Of a stretch of DNA of 64,000 nucleotides, positions 7,438-16,512 are shown in pieces; the first letter of the stretch is position 1, and every line of letters begins with the position of its first letter. Position numbers and translations under genes: made by a program. The stretch comes from Pseudomonadales bacterium (GTDB taxonomy: Bacteria; Pseudomonadota; Gammaproteobacteria; Pseudomonadales; Azotimanducaceae). The stretch is taken from assembly GCA_016779585.1 (NCBI GenBank), contig JADHNI010000007.1, positions 1-64,000 of the forward strand, in the 5' to 3' direction. The notes beneath the pieces are model-generated. The model searched no databases and was not told where the DNA came from. It was given only the letters and a program-made list of their open reading frames with translations.

Positions 7438-8757
7438 ATGAGCGAAGCAATCAAAGAAGACAAGCCATTCTGGCTGAAAGACAATTTTGCACCTACTTTT
7501 GAGGAAACCACGGCAACCGATCTTACAGTGACGGGAGAAATCCCGAAGGCACTGGATGGCCGTCTGCTCAGAAACGGAGCTAATCCGCAGTCCGGATATT
7601 CCGCCCACTGGTTCCTGGGCAATGGCATGCTGCATGGCGTTGAGATCCAGAATGGCAACGCCAACTGGTACCGCAATCGGTATGTAAAAACACCGCTTTA
7701 CCTGAACCCGGATGCTGACGTTATGGAGTCCCTGGGTGACCTCACCATGTCGGCCGCCAATACACACGTTATCCATCACGCGGGCAAGATCCTGGCGCTG
7801 GAAGAAGGGCACTGGCCATTTCATATCTCCGATGACCTGGAAACAGTCGGGCCCCACAATTATGACGGCAAACTGACCTGCCCGATGACAGCCCACCCGA
7901 AGATCTGCCCGGAGACGGGTGAGCTGCTCGCCTTTGCCTACGGCATGAGCGAACCCTACCTGCAGTACATTCGTGTTTCCGCCAGTGGCGAACTGGTGCA
8001 GCTCGAGCCCATCACCGTGAAGGGTGCGACTATGATCCACGACTTTAACGTCACACAGAACTACGTGATTTTTATGGATCTGCCGGCAGTCTGGAATTTT
8101 GAGGGTATGGCTGAAACCGGCCTGCCCATCGTGTGGGACGAAAGCTACGGTGCCCGCCTGGGTGTCATGCCACGAAATGGTACTGACGCGGATGTCACCT
8201 GGTATGAAATTGAGCCCTGCTATGTTTTCCATCCGTTTAACGCCTACGAAGACGGCAACAAGATCGTGATTGATGTCAGCCGCATGGAAGACACCATGAA
8301 GCCTGGCTCCAATTCGCCACCCCTGCTCTACCGCTGGGTGATTGACCAGGACAAAGGTACCGTCACGGAAACACAGATGGATGATCGCGTGGTTGAGTTC
8401 GGCCGGGTCTGTGACACCGTGGTTGGCAAACAGAATCAGTTCGGTTACTGCGCGGCTTTCGCACCACAGGGTCCGATGGCAGAAGGTTATGTGAAGTACG
8501 ACATGCAGAAAGGCACCTCCGAGTACCACGACCTGAAAGGTGGCCAGGGTAGCGAACCGGTGTTCGTGAAGGATCCTTCCGGCGCGTCTGAAGACGACGG
8601 CTGGGTCATGAGCTACGTTTACCAGCCTGAAACCGACACAAGCGAGGTGATCATCCTGGATTCCCGGGGGTTTGAGAAAGACCCTGTCGCACGTATTCAC
8701 CTGCCTGTTCGCGTACCGGCAGGTTTCCATGGCAACTGGGTACCAAAGGGATACTAA
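7438..8757 (+). CDS. Carotenoid cleavage dioxygenase (RPE65/CCD family)
   Basis: A seven-bladed propeller Fe(II) enzyme that splits carotenoids or related polyenes and stilbenes. The 439 residues contain family landmarks: LDGRLLRNGANPQ, HWFLGNGMLHGV, THVIHH, TAHPKICPETGEL, MIHDFNVTQNYVIF and a final GFHGNWVP. Together these provide the four iron-binding histidines. It starts after a GGAGG ribosome site at 7438. Its TAA is followed at once by the ATG of a methyltransferase, so the two are co-translated. Which polyene it cleaves cannot be told. The marine context makes an apocarotenoid or lignostilbene-type substrate possible. Confidence 0.9.
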   Translation: MSEAIKEDKPFWLKDNFAPTFEETTATDLTVTGEIPKALDGRLLRNGANPQSGYSAHWFLGNGMLHGVEIQNGNANWYRNRYVKTPLYLNPDADVMESLGDLTMSAANTHVIHHAGKILALEEGHWPFHISDDLETVGPHNYDGKLTCPMTAHPKICPETGELLAFAYGMSEPYLQYIRVSASGELVQLEPITVKGATMIHDFNVTQNYVIFMDLPAVWNFEGMAETGLPIVWDESYGARLGVMPRNGTDADVTWYEIEPCYVFHPFNAYEDGNKIVIDVSRMEDTMKPGSNSPPLLYRWVIDQDKGTVTETQMDDRVVEFGRVCDTVVGKQNQFGYCAAFAPQGPMAEGYVKYDMQKGTSEYHDLKGGQGSEPVFVKDPSGASEDDGWVMSYVYQPETDTSEVIILDSRGFEKDPVARIHLPVRVPAGFHGNWVPKGY

Positions 8758-9585
8758 ATGGCTAATAACGAAGAACAGTCGGCCTTCTGGAATGGCCGGA
8801 TGGGTGATGCCTGGGTCAGCGTGGAAGCTTACATCGACAAGATGCTGAGCCCATTGTCTGACGTCGCCATCGAGCATGCTGGAGCAGGCACAGGCAAGAA
8901 AATCCTTGATGTCGGCTGCGGCTGTGGGCCAACCAGCCTGAAGCTGGCTGACCAGGGCGCCGAGGTGCTCGGCGTCGATATCTCACAGCAGATGATCGAT
9001 CGTGCCAACCAGAACGCCGAAGGCAAAGATGGCATCAGTTTCAGGATGGCCGACGCAGCGGCAGAGAATTACAGCGGTGACTTTGACGTGGTGTTCTCGC
9101 GCTTCGGTGTCATGTTCTTCGATGATCCGGTCGCTGCCTTCAGCAACCTGCGATCAGCGCTGAAACCCGGGGGCAGACTAAACGTCCTGGTGTGGCAGGC
9201 GCCGGGCAAGAATCCCTGGATGTCTATGGCCGCAAAAGCCATCGAGTCATACCAGCCGCAAACCGAAGCCCCGAACCCGACTGATCCCGGGCCTTTTGCC
9301 ATGGCCGATCGCGACTATACCAGTGACATTCTCAACAGAGCTGGTTTCAGCGACATTGAGTATGTCGATGTCGAGAAGACCCTGCACCTCGGCGACAACG
9401 TCGACGAGGTCATGGACTTCCAGACTTATGTAGGCCCGCTCTCCCGTCTACTGGAAGAGGTAGACGAGGAAACTGGCGAGAAAGCAAAAGCTGCTGTGAG
9501 GAACGTGTTTGCCGCCCAGCAGAGCGATGACGGAATCAGGATGCCTGCGGCTGCACTATTGGTCAGGGCGACTAACCAGGCTTGA
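8758..9585 (+). CDS. Class I SAM-dependent methyltransferase
   Basis: The Rossmann methyltransferase signature DVGCGCGPTSLKLAD (motif I, near residue 50) is followed by GVDIS (acidic loop binding the ribose), RMADAAAENY and DVVFSRFGVMFFDDP (motif IV/V). The size of 275 residues and the motif order resemble UbiE/methyltransferase-11 enzymes. The gene begins directly after the carotenoid oxygenase stop with no spacer. This suggests the two act on the same molecule, for example methylation of a cleavage product. That link is inference. Confidence 0.85.
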   Translation: MANNEEQSAFWNGRMGDAWVSVEAYIDKMLSPLSDVAIEHAGAGTGKKILDVGCGCGPTSLKLADQGAEVLGVDISQQMIDRANQNAEGKDGISFRMADAAAENYSGDFDVVFSRFGVMFFDDPVAAFSNLRSALKPGGRLNVLVWQAPGKNPWMSMAAKAIESYQPQTEAPNPTDPGPFAMADRDYTSDILNRAGFSDIEYVDVEKTLHLGDNVDEVMDFQTYVGPLSRLLEEVDEETGEKAKAAVRNVFAAQQSDDGIRMPAAALLVRATNQA

Positions 9586-9596
9586 GTTACCCTGCG

Positions 9597-10319
9597 TCAG
9601 AAGGTCCAGCCGAAGGAGATGATCGCACCATCCTGCGTCAGTTCGAGGTCATCTATTTCGACTTCGGGGGCGCGGTAACCCAGGCTGGTAGAGAAACCTT
9701 CTGACCATCGGTAGCCGATCGACGCGCCATAGTCGAGCATCTTGTCGGAGCCGCCACCGCCCGCGAGGAGCAAGCCTGAGACATACCATTTGCCTGAGTC
9801 ACCGATGGTCTGTCGACCACGAAGTTCAACAAACCCGTCGGTCCAGGAGTCAGCAGCTTTTACATTGATATCCGGGATGATATTCGCTTCAAGCGTCGCG
9901 TCGATATCCAGGTCAAAATACCTGGCACCGACACCCAGTGTCAGGCCATCCGCATCAGTACGGCCTTCAGCAATCTCGTAGCCATAACCCAGGGTGTACA
10001 CGAACAACTACCAGTCAATATCAACCGAAGGAAACAACGGGAAATCTGAGTCACCGCCGGTGTTCACATCGACCCAGTCAAACTCGAACGAAAAAACATG
10101 TCGATCCTTCGCCGCCGAGGTGTAAAGAAGGAACGCTGCATCCAGTTTCGTTTCCGTGTCGAACACCAGGTTGCTGTCGTCGGGTGGTGATGAAACATCA
10201 CCCTGCGATTCCGCCTGGAAATTTGGCCACCAGATATAAGGCACCACCTGGTACCGCCACTCATCAGCCGTCGCCGTTGAACAAACGAAAAACAAGAGAA
10301 AGGGCAGGAAAACTCGCAT
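9597..10319 (-). pseudogene. Outer-membrane beta-barrel protein gene with in-frame amber stop
   Basis: Two adjacent frames are in the same phase and separated only by TAG at 10008-10010. The first 103 codons give a signal peptide (MRVFLPFLLFFVCSTATADEW), then VVPYIWW and alternating beta-strand sequence. The following 136 codons continue with LGYGYEI, LGVGARYFDLD, GKWYVSGLLLAGGG and a C-terminal ISFGWTF, an outer-membrane-type end with a terminal aromatic. Read through, the protein is about 240 residues, typical of small porin-like barrels. I see no start with a ribosome site after the stop that would give export. Either a nonsense mutation, a sequencing error or stop-codon readthrough. Confidence 0.75.
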
Positions 10320-10342
10320 AACGGGCTCCGGGTGTTTAGTGG

Positions 10343-11566
10343 TTAATCTTCAATCGCGCCGTAAACAATATTCTTGATCTGGCCGCGAAAATTAAAGGTG
10401 GCTGAGGGCATCAGCTGCGTCATGAAAATCACAAACAGATCCTCTATGGGGTCGACCCAGAAAATAGTTGAAGCGGCGCCACCCCAATAATAGTCACCCG
10501 CCCCTATTGTGGCGGCCTCAACTTCATCCAGGGTTGACGCAAAACCAAGACCGAAGCCAACCCCTTCGTAGGCAGTCTCGGAAAAAGATCCCATGGCGAT
10601 GCTGGCCAGGTCCACGCCACCTGGCAGGTGGTTCCTGGTCATAAGGCGCAGGGTTCTGCTACCAATGATTCGATGACCATCCAGCTCACCGCCGCGCCGG
10701 AGCATTTCGCAGAATCGCGCATAGTCCCTGGTTGTGCTGATGAGCCCGCCGCCACCGGACGGGAAACGGTCAGCGTCTGCATAGACGCTGTCAAAAGGGT
10801 CATCCAGCAGATTCAGGGATTTGTCAGCACGCCGGCCATAGTTGGCGGCAAAGCGGTCAACGCGAGAGTCATCGATCACAAATGAGGTATCAGACATACC
10901 CAGCGGGTCGAAGATGCGTTCCTTCAGGAATTCAGCAAAAGGCTGGCCGGAGATAAACTCAACCAGGCAACCACAGACATCGGTCGCCAGCGAGTAACAC
11001 CACCGGGATCCCGGCTCGAACCTGAGAGGCACCTGGGCAAGGGTATCGGCAAACGACTGGATTGTTTCGCCCTTGCCGCGATTTACGCCCAGTTCCGCAT
11101 AGCGTTTATCCGCCGGGTGATCCGAAGGATACAGGGCTTCACCGTAGGTCAGGCCAGACATGTGGGTCAGAACGTGGCGCATCGTCACCGGGGTGTCGGG
11201 CGCTTTCGTGACCATCCCTTCACCCTGGCCCTCAACATAGACACGCTGGGTTCTCCAGGAGGGAATAAACCGATGTACCGGATCGTTCAGCTGAAATTTG
11301 CCCTCCTCGTACAGCATCATCAGCGCCAGGGAAGTGATGGGCTTCGTCATGGAATAGATGCGGAAAATGGTGTCCTCGGTAACCGGCGTCTGTCGTTCCA
11401 GGTCTCGCATCCCGAACGACCTGAAATAGGCCGGAACACCACGTCGAGATACCATCACCTGGCAACCGGAGATCTTGCCCGGTGTCAGGTAGTTATCCGT
11501 GAGGTGCGTGGAAATTTTCTCGAGTCTTTGCGCGGAGAATCCGGCGGCTGCTGCGTCAATATTCAT
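10343..11566 (-). CDS. Serine hydrolase, beta-lactamase class C/esterase EstB type
   Basis: A penicillin-binding-protein-like serine hydrolase. The nucleophile motif SMTK (S72, K75) follows FRIY, and the tyrosine motif is YSLATD (Y191). Conserved patches include HVLTHMSGLTYG and GGGLISTTRDYARFCEMLRRGG. No signal peptide is visible, so it is probably cytoplasmic, as in EstB-type esterases and CubicO proteins. ATG 11566 (MNIDAAAAGF) is preferred over an upstream in-frame codon at 11596. Substrate unknown. True beta-lactam hydrolysis is unlikely without export. Confidence 0.82.
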   Translation of the reverse strand: MNIDAAAAGFSAQRLEKISTHLTDNYLTPGKISGCQVMVSRRGVPAYFRSFGMRDLERQTPVTEDTIFRIYSMTKPITSLALMMLYEEGKFQLNDPVHRFIPSWRTQRVYVEGQGEGMVTKAPDTPVTMRHVLTHMSGLTYGEALYPSDHPADKRYAELGVNRGKGETIQSFADTLAQVPLRFEPGSRWCYSLATDVCGCLVEFISGQPFAEFLKERIFDPLGMSDTSFVIDDSRVDRFAANYGRRADKSLNLLDDPFDSVYADADRFPSGGGGLISTTRDYARFCEMLRRGGELDGHRIIGSRTLRLMTRNHLPGGVDLASIAMGSFSETAYEGVGFGLGFASTLDEVEAATIGAGDYYWGGAASTIFWVDPIEDLFVIFMTQLMPSATFNFRGQIKNIVYGAIED

Positions 11567-11678
11567 GGCGCACAGTGTAGGCCAACAACGCTTCAAGGGA
11601 AGTAAAATTCATTGCCGGAATACTGTTCTTTTAAGCAGTATCCGCGCATCCTGAATCAGGCACCAGGCAGGAGAAGGT

Positions 11679-12539
11679 ATGAGTGAATTTAAAGACATCT
11701 GGTACACCAGCGAAGACGGGTTAACCCTCTATGCCCGGGATTACCCGTGCGAATCTGACTCTTCGCTGACTGTCCTCTGCATGCACGGCCTGACGCGGAA
11801 TTCAGCCGACTTCGAAGACCTGGCACCGGCCCTCACTGATCTCGCACGTGTGGTATCGGTGGATCAGCGCGGCCGCGGTCGCTCTGACTGGGACAGCAAC
11901 TCCGCCAAATACACCCCCGGGACCTACGTCGGGGACATGTTCAGCCTGATCAAACACCTGAAGCTGGAAAACATTGTGCTGGTGGGCACTTCCATGGGCG
12001 GACTGATGTCGATCCTGATGGTCACCATGAAGCCGGACCTGTTTCGTGGTGTGGTGCTCAATGACATTGGACCCGTGGTGAGCCAGGAAGGCCTGGATCG
12101 GATAAAGGGATATGTCGGCAAAGGCAAACCCGTGAAAACCTGGGAAGAAGCTATCGAGCAGACCAGGGAAACCAACAGGGTCGCCTTTCCTGCCTACACA
12201 GATGACGACTGGCACAAGTGGGTTCACCGCATGTACGAGGAGAATGAGCAGGGTGAACTGACGCTTCGCTATGACCCGGCTATCGCCGAACCCATGGCCG
12301 AAGACGACAGCAATGCGGCTCCCGCAGACCTCTGGCCGTTGTTCGACAATATGACCAATCTGCCTCTGCTGACCATTCGCGGTGCGTTGAGCGACATTCT
12401 TGCCGAAGATTGTGTGCAGGAAATGCAGCAAAGGCATGCCGGCATGAAACTGTTCGAGGTCGCTGGTGTTGGCCACGCACCGCAGCTGGATGAACCTGGC
12501 GTTGTCGAAAGCATCCGCGCGTTCATTAGTGGTATGTAA
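11679..12539 (+). CDS. Alpha/beta hydrolase
   Basis: An alpha/beta-hydrolase fold protein of 286 residues. The oxyanion segment is MHGLTRNSADF, the nucleophile elbow GTSMGG (S105), VDQRGRGRSDW precedes it, and the catalytic histidine lies in GVGHAPQLDEP near the C-terminus. This pattern matches esterases, lactonases and haloperoxidase-like enzymes of the MhpC type. A clear ribosome site (GGAGAA) precedes the ATG. It stands alone between divergent and unrelated neighbours. Substrate unknown. Confidence 0.85.
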   Translation: MSEFKDIWYTSEDGLTLYARDYPCESDSSLTVLCMHGLTRNSADFEDLAPALTDLARVVSVDQRGRGRSDWDSNSAKYTPGTYVGDMFSLIKHLKLENIVLVGTSMGGLMSILMVTMKPDLFRGVVLNDIGPVVSQEGLDRIKGYVGKGKPVKTWEEAIEQTRETNRVAFPAYTDDDWHKWVHRMYEENEQGELTLRYDPAIAEPMAEDDSNAAPADLWPLFDNMTNLPLLTIRGALSDILAEDCVQEMQQRHAGMKLFEVAGVGHAPQLDEPGVVESIRAFISGM

Positions 12540-12596
12540 TGGGTGAGATATAATCTGACCTGATATCACTCTACAGTCGTATAAGCTGAAAAGGCT

Positions 12597-12917
12597 GTGA
12601 CCAAGACTATGGGACTGCAGAAGATAACGCTGGATCAATTGATTGAAACGTCACCGGACATTGATCTGCTCAGGATCCGGAGCTGTGACCCTGAGCTTTA
12701 CCTGGTGGAAGTTGAGTACAACCAGACCTGTTTCCTCGTGACCGACAGCCACGGCGAGTCGTGTCGGTTTCGTGGCCTGACCGCGGCAAAAAAACCTTTC
12801 GCACCCCTGAATATCAACGAGGCTATCCTGGTCCACGAAAGCGCCTACGACGAAATGATTGGCCAGCCGGAATCCAACAATCGCATGGAAGTCCGTATTT
12901 CACTGCCTGAAGCCTAG
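12597..12917 (+). CDS. DUF6482-family protein
   Basis: A 106-residue protein resembling the small gammaproteobacterial family DUF6482. It has a short acidic N-terminal helix, LYLVEVEYNQTCFLVTD, then an HESAYDEMIGQPE patch near the C-terminus that is typical of the family. Function unknown. Cytosolic, with no membrane segment. The start may be GTG 12597 or ATG 12609. It follows the hydrolase gene by 57 bp on the same strand. Confidence 0.65.
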   Translation: MTKTMGLQKITLDQLIETSPDIDLLRIRSCDPELYLVEVEYNQTCFLVTDSHGESCRFRGLTAAKKPFAPLNINEAILVHESAYDEMIGQPESNNRMEVRISLPEA

Positions 12918-13032
12918 TTGCGCAACTCGATCGGAAAAATTAACCGATTGAGACACCCTGTCCGAGCAGTATGAGCCGCTGCCACAGGAATATCCTGAGA
13001 TTGAAAACCTCTACGGAATGCTCGCAGCCTGA

Positions 13033-13785
13033 TCAGGTTCCCCCGGTGACATACAGGCACTGCCCGGTTACCCAGCTGGATGCCGGCGAGGCCATGAAGA
13101 CCACGGCGTGACCAATATCATCCGGCGTACCCAGGCGAGCCAGGGGTACACCAATGATCTTCTCAATGGGTTTGCCTTCTGGAAAGTTCGTTGACTCGTT
13201 GAAGTTCTTGGTCGGTACGGGTCCGGGTGCCACTGCATTAACCCGGATTTTGGGGGCCAGTTCGAGCGCAAACGTCTGGGTGAGACTGTTTACCGCAGCT
13301 TTTGATGCGCCATAAGGCCCATTCTTGACATTGCCCTGCGCCTTCGCTGAGCTGGAAGAAATGTTAATAATGGCACCCTCTTCCATATGGTTCGCAGCAA
13401 CCTGGCAGGCCATGAACACCGCCTTGAGGTTGAGATCAATCTGGGCATCCCATCGATCCTCAGGCGTTCGAGTCAGGTACCTCGGGGTTGCATCCGGCAG
13501 GCCGCCAGCGTTATTGACCCAGATATCGATCCCACCTTCTTCTACTGCCAGGGCTGCCAGATGCTCCAGCTCGGCGGGGTTTGTGACATCCACCACCATC
13601 GTTTTCACACTGCGGCCGAGTGCCTCGATTTCCTGGGCCAGGCTGTCGAGGTCTTCCTGGGTCCGGGAACTGATCACAAGGTCAGCACCAGCCCTTGCCA
13701 GCTGTGTCGCAATTCCGCGGCCAATACCCTTGCCGGCACCCGTCACCACGGCCCTTTTGCCATCCAGTCGAAATGGATCAGACAT
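13033..13785 (-). CDS. SDR-family oxidoreductase
   Basis: A classical short-chain dehydrogenase of 250 residues. The nucleotide-binding motif is TGAGKGIGRG, the structural motif NNAG, the catalytic serine region ISSSSAK, and the active site YGASK (YxxxK). It closes with the usual SSWVTGQCLYVTGG. ATG at 13785 is chosen because AGGAGG lies 6 nt upstream. A GTG at 13791 is less well placed. It is divergent from the flavoprotein gene across about 60 bp, so the two may share control. Substrate unknown; 7-alpha-hydroxysteroid or 3-oxoacyl substrates are typical for the group. Confidence 0.88.
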   Translation of the reverse strand: MSDPFRLDGKRAVVTGAGKGIGRGIATQLARAGADLVISSRTQEDLDSLAQEIEALGRSVKTMVVDVTNPAELEHLAALAVEEGGIDIWVNNAGGLPDATPRYLTRTPEDRWDAQIDLNLKAVFMACQVAANHMEEGAIINISSSSAKAQGNVKNGPYGASKAAVNSLTQTFALELAPKIRVNAVAPGPVPTKNFNESTNFPEGKPIEKIIGVPLARLGTPDDIGHAVVFMASPASSWVTGQCLYVTGGT

Positions 13786-13841
13786 ATTCACCCTCCTTTA
13801 TTGATGCTTGCAGACTACCACTTGCCTCAACCTGTGGCATC

Positions 13842-15230
13842 ATGAGATTCATGGATAGAGACTACGATGTCATTGTTATAGGTTCCGGTGCCGCAGGACT
13901 CGCGGCCGCGGTAGCTGCGGCGGACGCAGGTGCCAGCGTCCTGGTTTGTGAAGGGGACACCCGGGTTGGCGGTTCGTCGCGGCTGAGTGGCGGGCACTTT
14001 TACGCAGCCGGCACCTCGGTGCAGCAGGAGGTCGGTGTCGAAGACACGGCAGATGCCATGTTTGAACACTACATGACACTGAACCAGTGGTTGGTTGATC
14101 CTGCTGTGGTCAGGAAATATTGCGATCTCAGCGCACCCACCTTTGAGTGGCTGAAAAACCTCGGCGTGAACTTTCCAAAGGAAGGGGTCTATCCCTCAGG
14201 CGTCGGATCTACACCCAGGGGACACCAGCCTGAGGGCTCGGGCGAAGAGGTAGTCAACGTGCTCGATGGGCACAGGAGCCACAAAGGTGTTGAGCTGGTT
14301 CTGAACGCCCGTGTCACGGGTCTCATAACTGACGATGACGGCAGGGTCACCGGTATCGAAATCGGGGAAGATCGGGCCACATGCGGCGCAGTGATACTTG
14401 CGACTGGCGGTTTCGGTGCTAACCCGGACATGATCGAGAAGTATTACCCACAGGCCGCCGCTACCGGCGACTGGCGCTGGTACATCGGTTCGGAAGGCGC
14501 CCAGGGTGACGGCATTACACTCGGAGAATCTGTTGGCGCCGTGGTAGATGGCCATGACCGTGGCCTCTTATTGGTCACACCAGGTTTCAGTCATGATCTT
14601 GAAGTGATTCTGCCACCCTGGCTGATTCTGGTGAACAAAGAAGGTCGTCGGTTCACGAATGAAAGTGCACCCTACACCGTGCTGGGTGGTCTGATTCAAC
14701 ATGAGGGTGGCGCTGCCTGGGCGGTGTTTGACGAGCGCGCGAGGGCAGCTGCCAAACCGTCACCGGTTTCCCAGGCATACTGGGTTGCCGACGTACTCCA
14801 GCAAAAAGCAGACGAAGGCCGAATCTGTCGTGCCGACACCCTGGAAGCGCTCGCCGGCCAACTGGGCGTTAACGGGCAGGGACTCACAGGAACCATCGAA
14901 AAATACAATACCGATGTTGCTGCCGGATCCGATTCGTCCTTCTTCAAGCAGGGGACTCTGACAACCATCACCGAACCGCCTTTTTATGGCGTTGAGGTTC
15001 GGCCAGCAATTGTCTGCTGGACTGGCACCGGGGTACGCGTTAACGCTGACACCTGCGTGGTCAATGAATCGGAGCGCGCCATTCCAGGGTTGTTTGCAGC
15101 CGGCGAAACCATCGGTAACCTGCATGGTGACCGCTACATCGGCGGTGGTGGTTCATTCGGACCCTGCATCGTCTTTGGCAAGCTTGCCGGTGAGAACGCA
15201 GCCCGGTACGCAAAGTCTCTCAACACCTGA
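13842..15230 (+). CDS. FAD-dependent fumarate reductase/3-ketosteroid dehydrogenase-like flavoprotein
   Basis: A FAD_binding_2 flavoprotein of about 460 residues. The dinucleotide fold is DVIVIGSGAAGLAAAVAAADAG, the FAD region GGSSRLSGGHFYAAG, a second GTK-type patch ILATGGFGANP, and the C-terminal FAD-binding GLFAAGETIGNLHGDRYIGGGGSFGPCIVFGKLAGE. Family members reduce or dehydrogenate unsaturated acids, ketosteroids or related rings. The first plausible starts are ATG 13842 and ATG 13851. It is divergent from the SDR at 13033-13785, a common pairing in degradation loci. The exact substrate cannot be read from the motifs. Confidence 0.85.
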   Translation: MRFMDRDYDVIVIGSGAAGLAAAVAAADAGASVLVCEGDTRVGGSSRLSGGHFYAAGTSVQQEVGVEDTADAMFEHYMTLNQWLVDPAVVRKYCDLSAPTFEWLKNLGVNFPKEGVYPSGVGSTPRGHQPEGSGEEVVNVLDGHRSHKGVELVLNARVTGLITDDDGRVTGIEIGEDRATCGAVILATGGFGANPDMIEKYYPQAAATGDWRWYIGSEGAQGDGITLGESVGAVVDGHDRGLLLVTPGFSHDLEVILPPWLILVNKEGRRFTNESAPYTVLGGLIQHEGGAAWAVFDERARAAAKPSPVSQAYWVADVLQQKADEGRICRADTLEALAGQLGVNGQGLTGTIEKYNTDVAAGSDSSFFKQGTLTTITEPPFYGVEVRPAIVCWTGTGVRVNADTCVVNESERAIPGLFAAGETIGNLHGDRYIGGGGSFGPCIVFGKLAGENAARYAKSLNT

Positions 15231-15255
15231 GGACGAGCAACAATATCCCGGCTGT

Positions 15256-15969
15256 CTAAAGCCACTCAATCAGGTAATCAGACACTTTCTGTGCAACAAG
15301 ATCGTGATACTCAAAGCGCTGTTCCGGAATTGACGCCCAGTCCCCCGGCCAGACGCAACCCAGCAACTGCTGCTTACCTTCACTGTCTCTCTCAAAAAAG
15401 GCAGCAACCGCAAAGTGAGCCTTCTTGCTCGCATTAAAGCCGAGCATTCTCTCGCCACGCTCATCCGACATCGAATTGATGCAGGAGCTGTGTGTCACAA
15501 ACACTTTATTCCCATTGACAGGCTGGCCGTTCAGGTAATCCTGTATGGTGGTCTTGCAGGGTTTGGTGACTGAATCGTTCCGTTCTGAGTGGCCAAAGGC
15601 AATCATGGCTGTATCGCGCGTGCGGTGCAGGTAACTGTGGGAAACCGCAAACTCTCCACCCAGCGAACGGCGAAAACCATCACCGACCCAGGCGGCCTGT
15701 TGTCGTCCCTGTTCGGTCAGCGTTTCATTGCCATTGACACAACCGGCTTCAACATCAGGGTCGCAATCCCAGGCGTGCCGGACAAGCACAGTCGTCTCAC
15801 CTCTTTGCCAGAGATCCAGGAGTTTTTCCCATTGAACCGGATCCGCCGCAAGGGGTGGGCAGTCGTCCGCAGCCATCTGGTAAACCATGGCATAAACCAT
15901 CCCTGCACTGAAAAAGGTCACACAGAACAGGAGCACAGCTCGGCTGATTTGATAGGGTCTCATAGCCAT
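15256..15969 (-). CDS. Exported histidine phosphatase superfamily protein
   Basis: The protein begins with an uncleaved anchor or signal segment (AVLLFCVTFFSAGMVYAMV). The phosphatase core has LVRHAWDCDP, a variant of the RHG motif with Ala for Gly, then LHRTRDTAMIAFG and the second catalytic histidine in VTHSSCINSM. The layout resembles periplasmic members such as lipopolysaccharide core heptose phosphatase. It converges on the flavoprotein gene with 25 bp between stops. Substrate unknown. Confidence 0.75.
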   Translation of the reverse strand: MAMRPYQISRAVLLFCVTFFSAGMVYAMVYQMAADDCPPLAADPVQWEKLLDLWQRGETTVLVRHAWDCDPDVEAGCVNGNETLTEQGRQQAAWVGDGFRRSLGGEFAVSHSYLHRTRDTAMIAFGHSERNDSVTKPCKTTIQDYLNGQPVNGNKVFVTHSSCINSMSDERGERMLGFNASKKAHFAVAAFFERDSEGKQQLLGCVWPGDWASIPEQRFEYHDLVAQKVSDYLIEWL

Positions 15970-16134
15970 TCGAACATGCTACTGACGGACAATAAACGCG
16001 CCGTGAGGATATGCGGGGGGTTCTAAAAGCGAATGTAAAAAAAAGACCAAGAATCCCCAATCCCGGGAGTTGCGGGATCGCCCGGGGCATGCTGTATTAG
16101 CTTAATCTTTGGAAAACACTGAGGAACCCGAGAA

Positions 16135-16500
16135 ATGGCTGAAGAGAAAACCATTTTTGCGAAGATTATTGACGGCGAGATCCCGTCTGAAAAACTCTAC
16201 GAAGATGACCAGGCGATCGTCATTCAGGACATCAATCCGCAGGCGCCAACCCACGTTCTGATCATTCCAAAATCAACCGAGATCCCGCGCCTTGCCGATG
16301 CCAACGAAAGTCACCAGGCGCTGCTCGGCCACCTGCTGCTGGTTGCCGGCAAGGTTTCCAGGCAACTGGGTGTGGATGAGGCGTTCCGGCTGGTCATCAA
16401 CAACGGCGCCGGCGCCGGCCAGACCGTTTTTCACCTGCACCTGCATATCCTGGCCAACAAAGGTTTCGACGAGGGCTCTCTCGGCAGGGAGTTCGGCTAA
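16135..16500 (+). CDS. hinT: HIT-family purine nucleoside phosphoramidase (HinT)
   Basis: The small 121-residue protein has the opening IFAKIIDGEIPSEKLYEDD and the histidine-triad motif HLHLHILA near the C-terminus, preceded by GAGAGQTVF. HinT hydrolyses AMP-lysine and aminoacyl-adenylate-type phosphoramidates in the cytosol. Length and both motifs match E. coli HinT closely. A GAGGAA ribosome site lies before the ATG. The calcineurin-type gene converges, with 12 bp between stops. Confidence 0.95.
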   Translation: MAEEKTIFAKIIDGEIPSEKLYEDDQAIVIQDINPQAPTHVLIIPKSTEIPRLADANESHQALLGHLLLVAGKVSRQLGVDEAFRLVINNGAGAGQTVFHLHLHILANKGFDEGSLGREFG

Positions 16501-16512
16501 CTCCAGGATGGC

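Noticed and set aside
7405-8877. A 490-codon minus-strand open frame
   Set aside because: It lies wholly opposite the carotenoid oxygenase gene and has no protein-family character; long antisense frames are common opposite genes with strong codon bias.
11802-12638. A 278-codon minus-strand frame
   Set aside because: Opposite the alpha/beta hydrolase, whose catalytic motifs are all on the plus strand.
12952-13032. Open tail encoding SEQYEPLPQEYPEIENLYGM and a few more residues before a stop
   Set aside because: It looks like the end of a lost gene but is only 26 codons with no start; too little to call.
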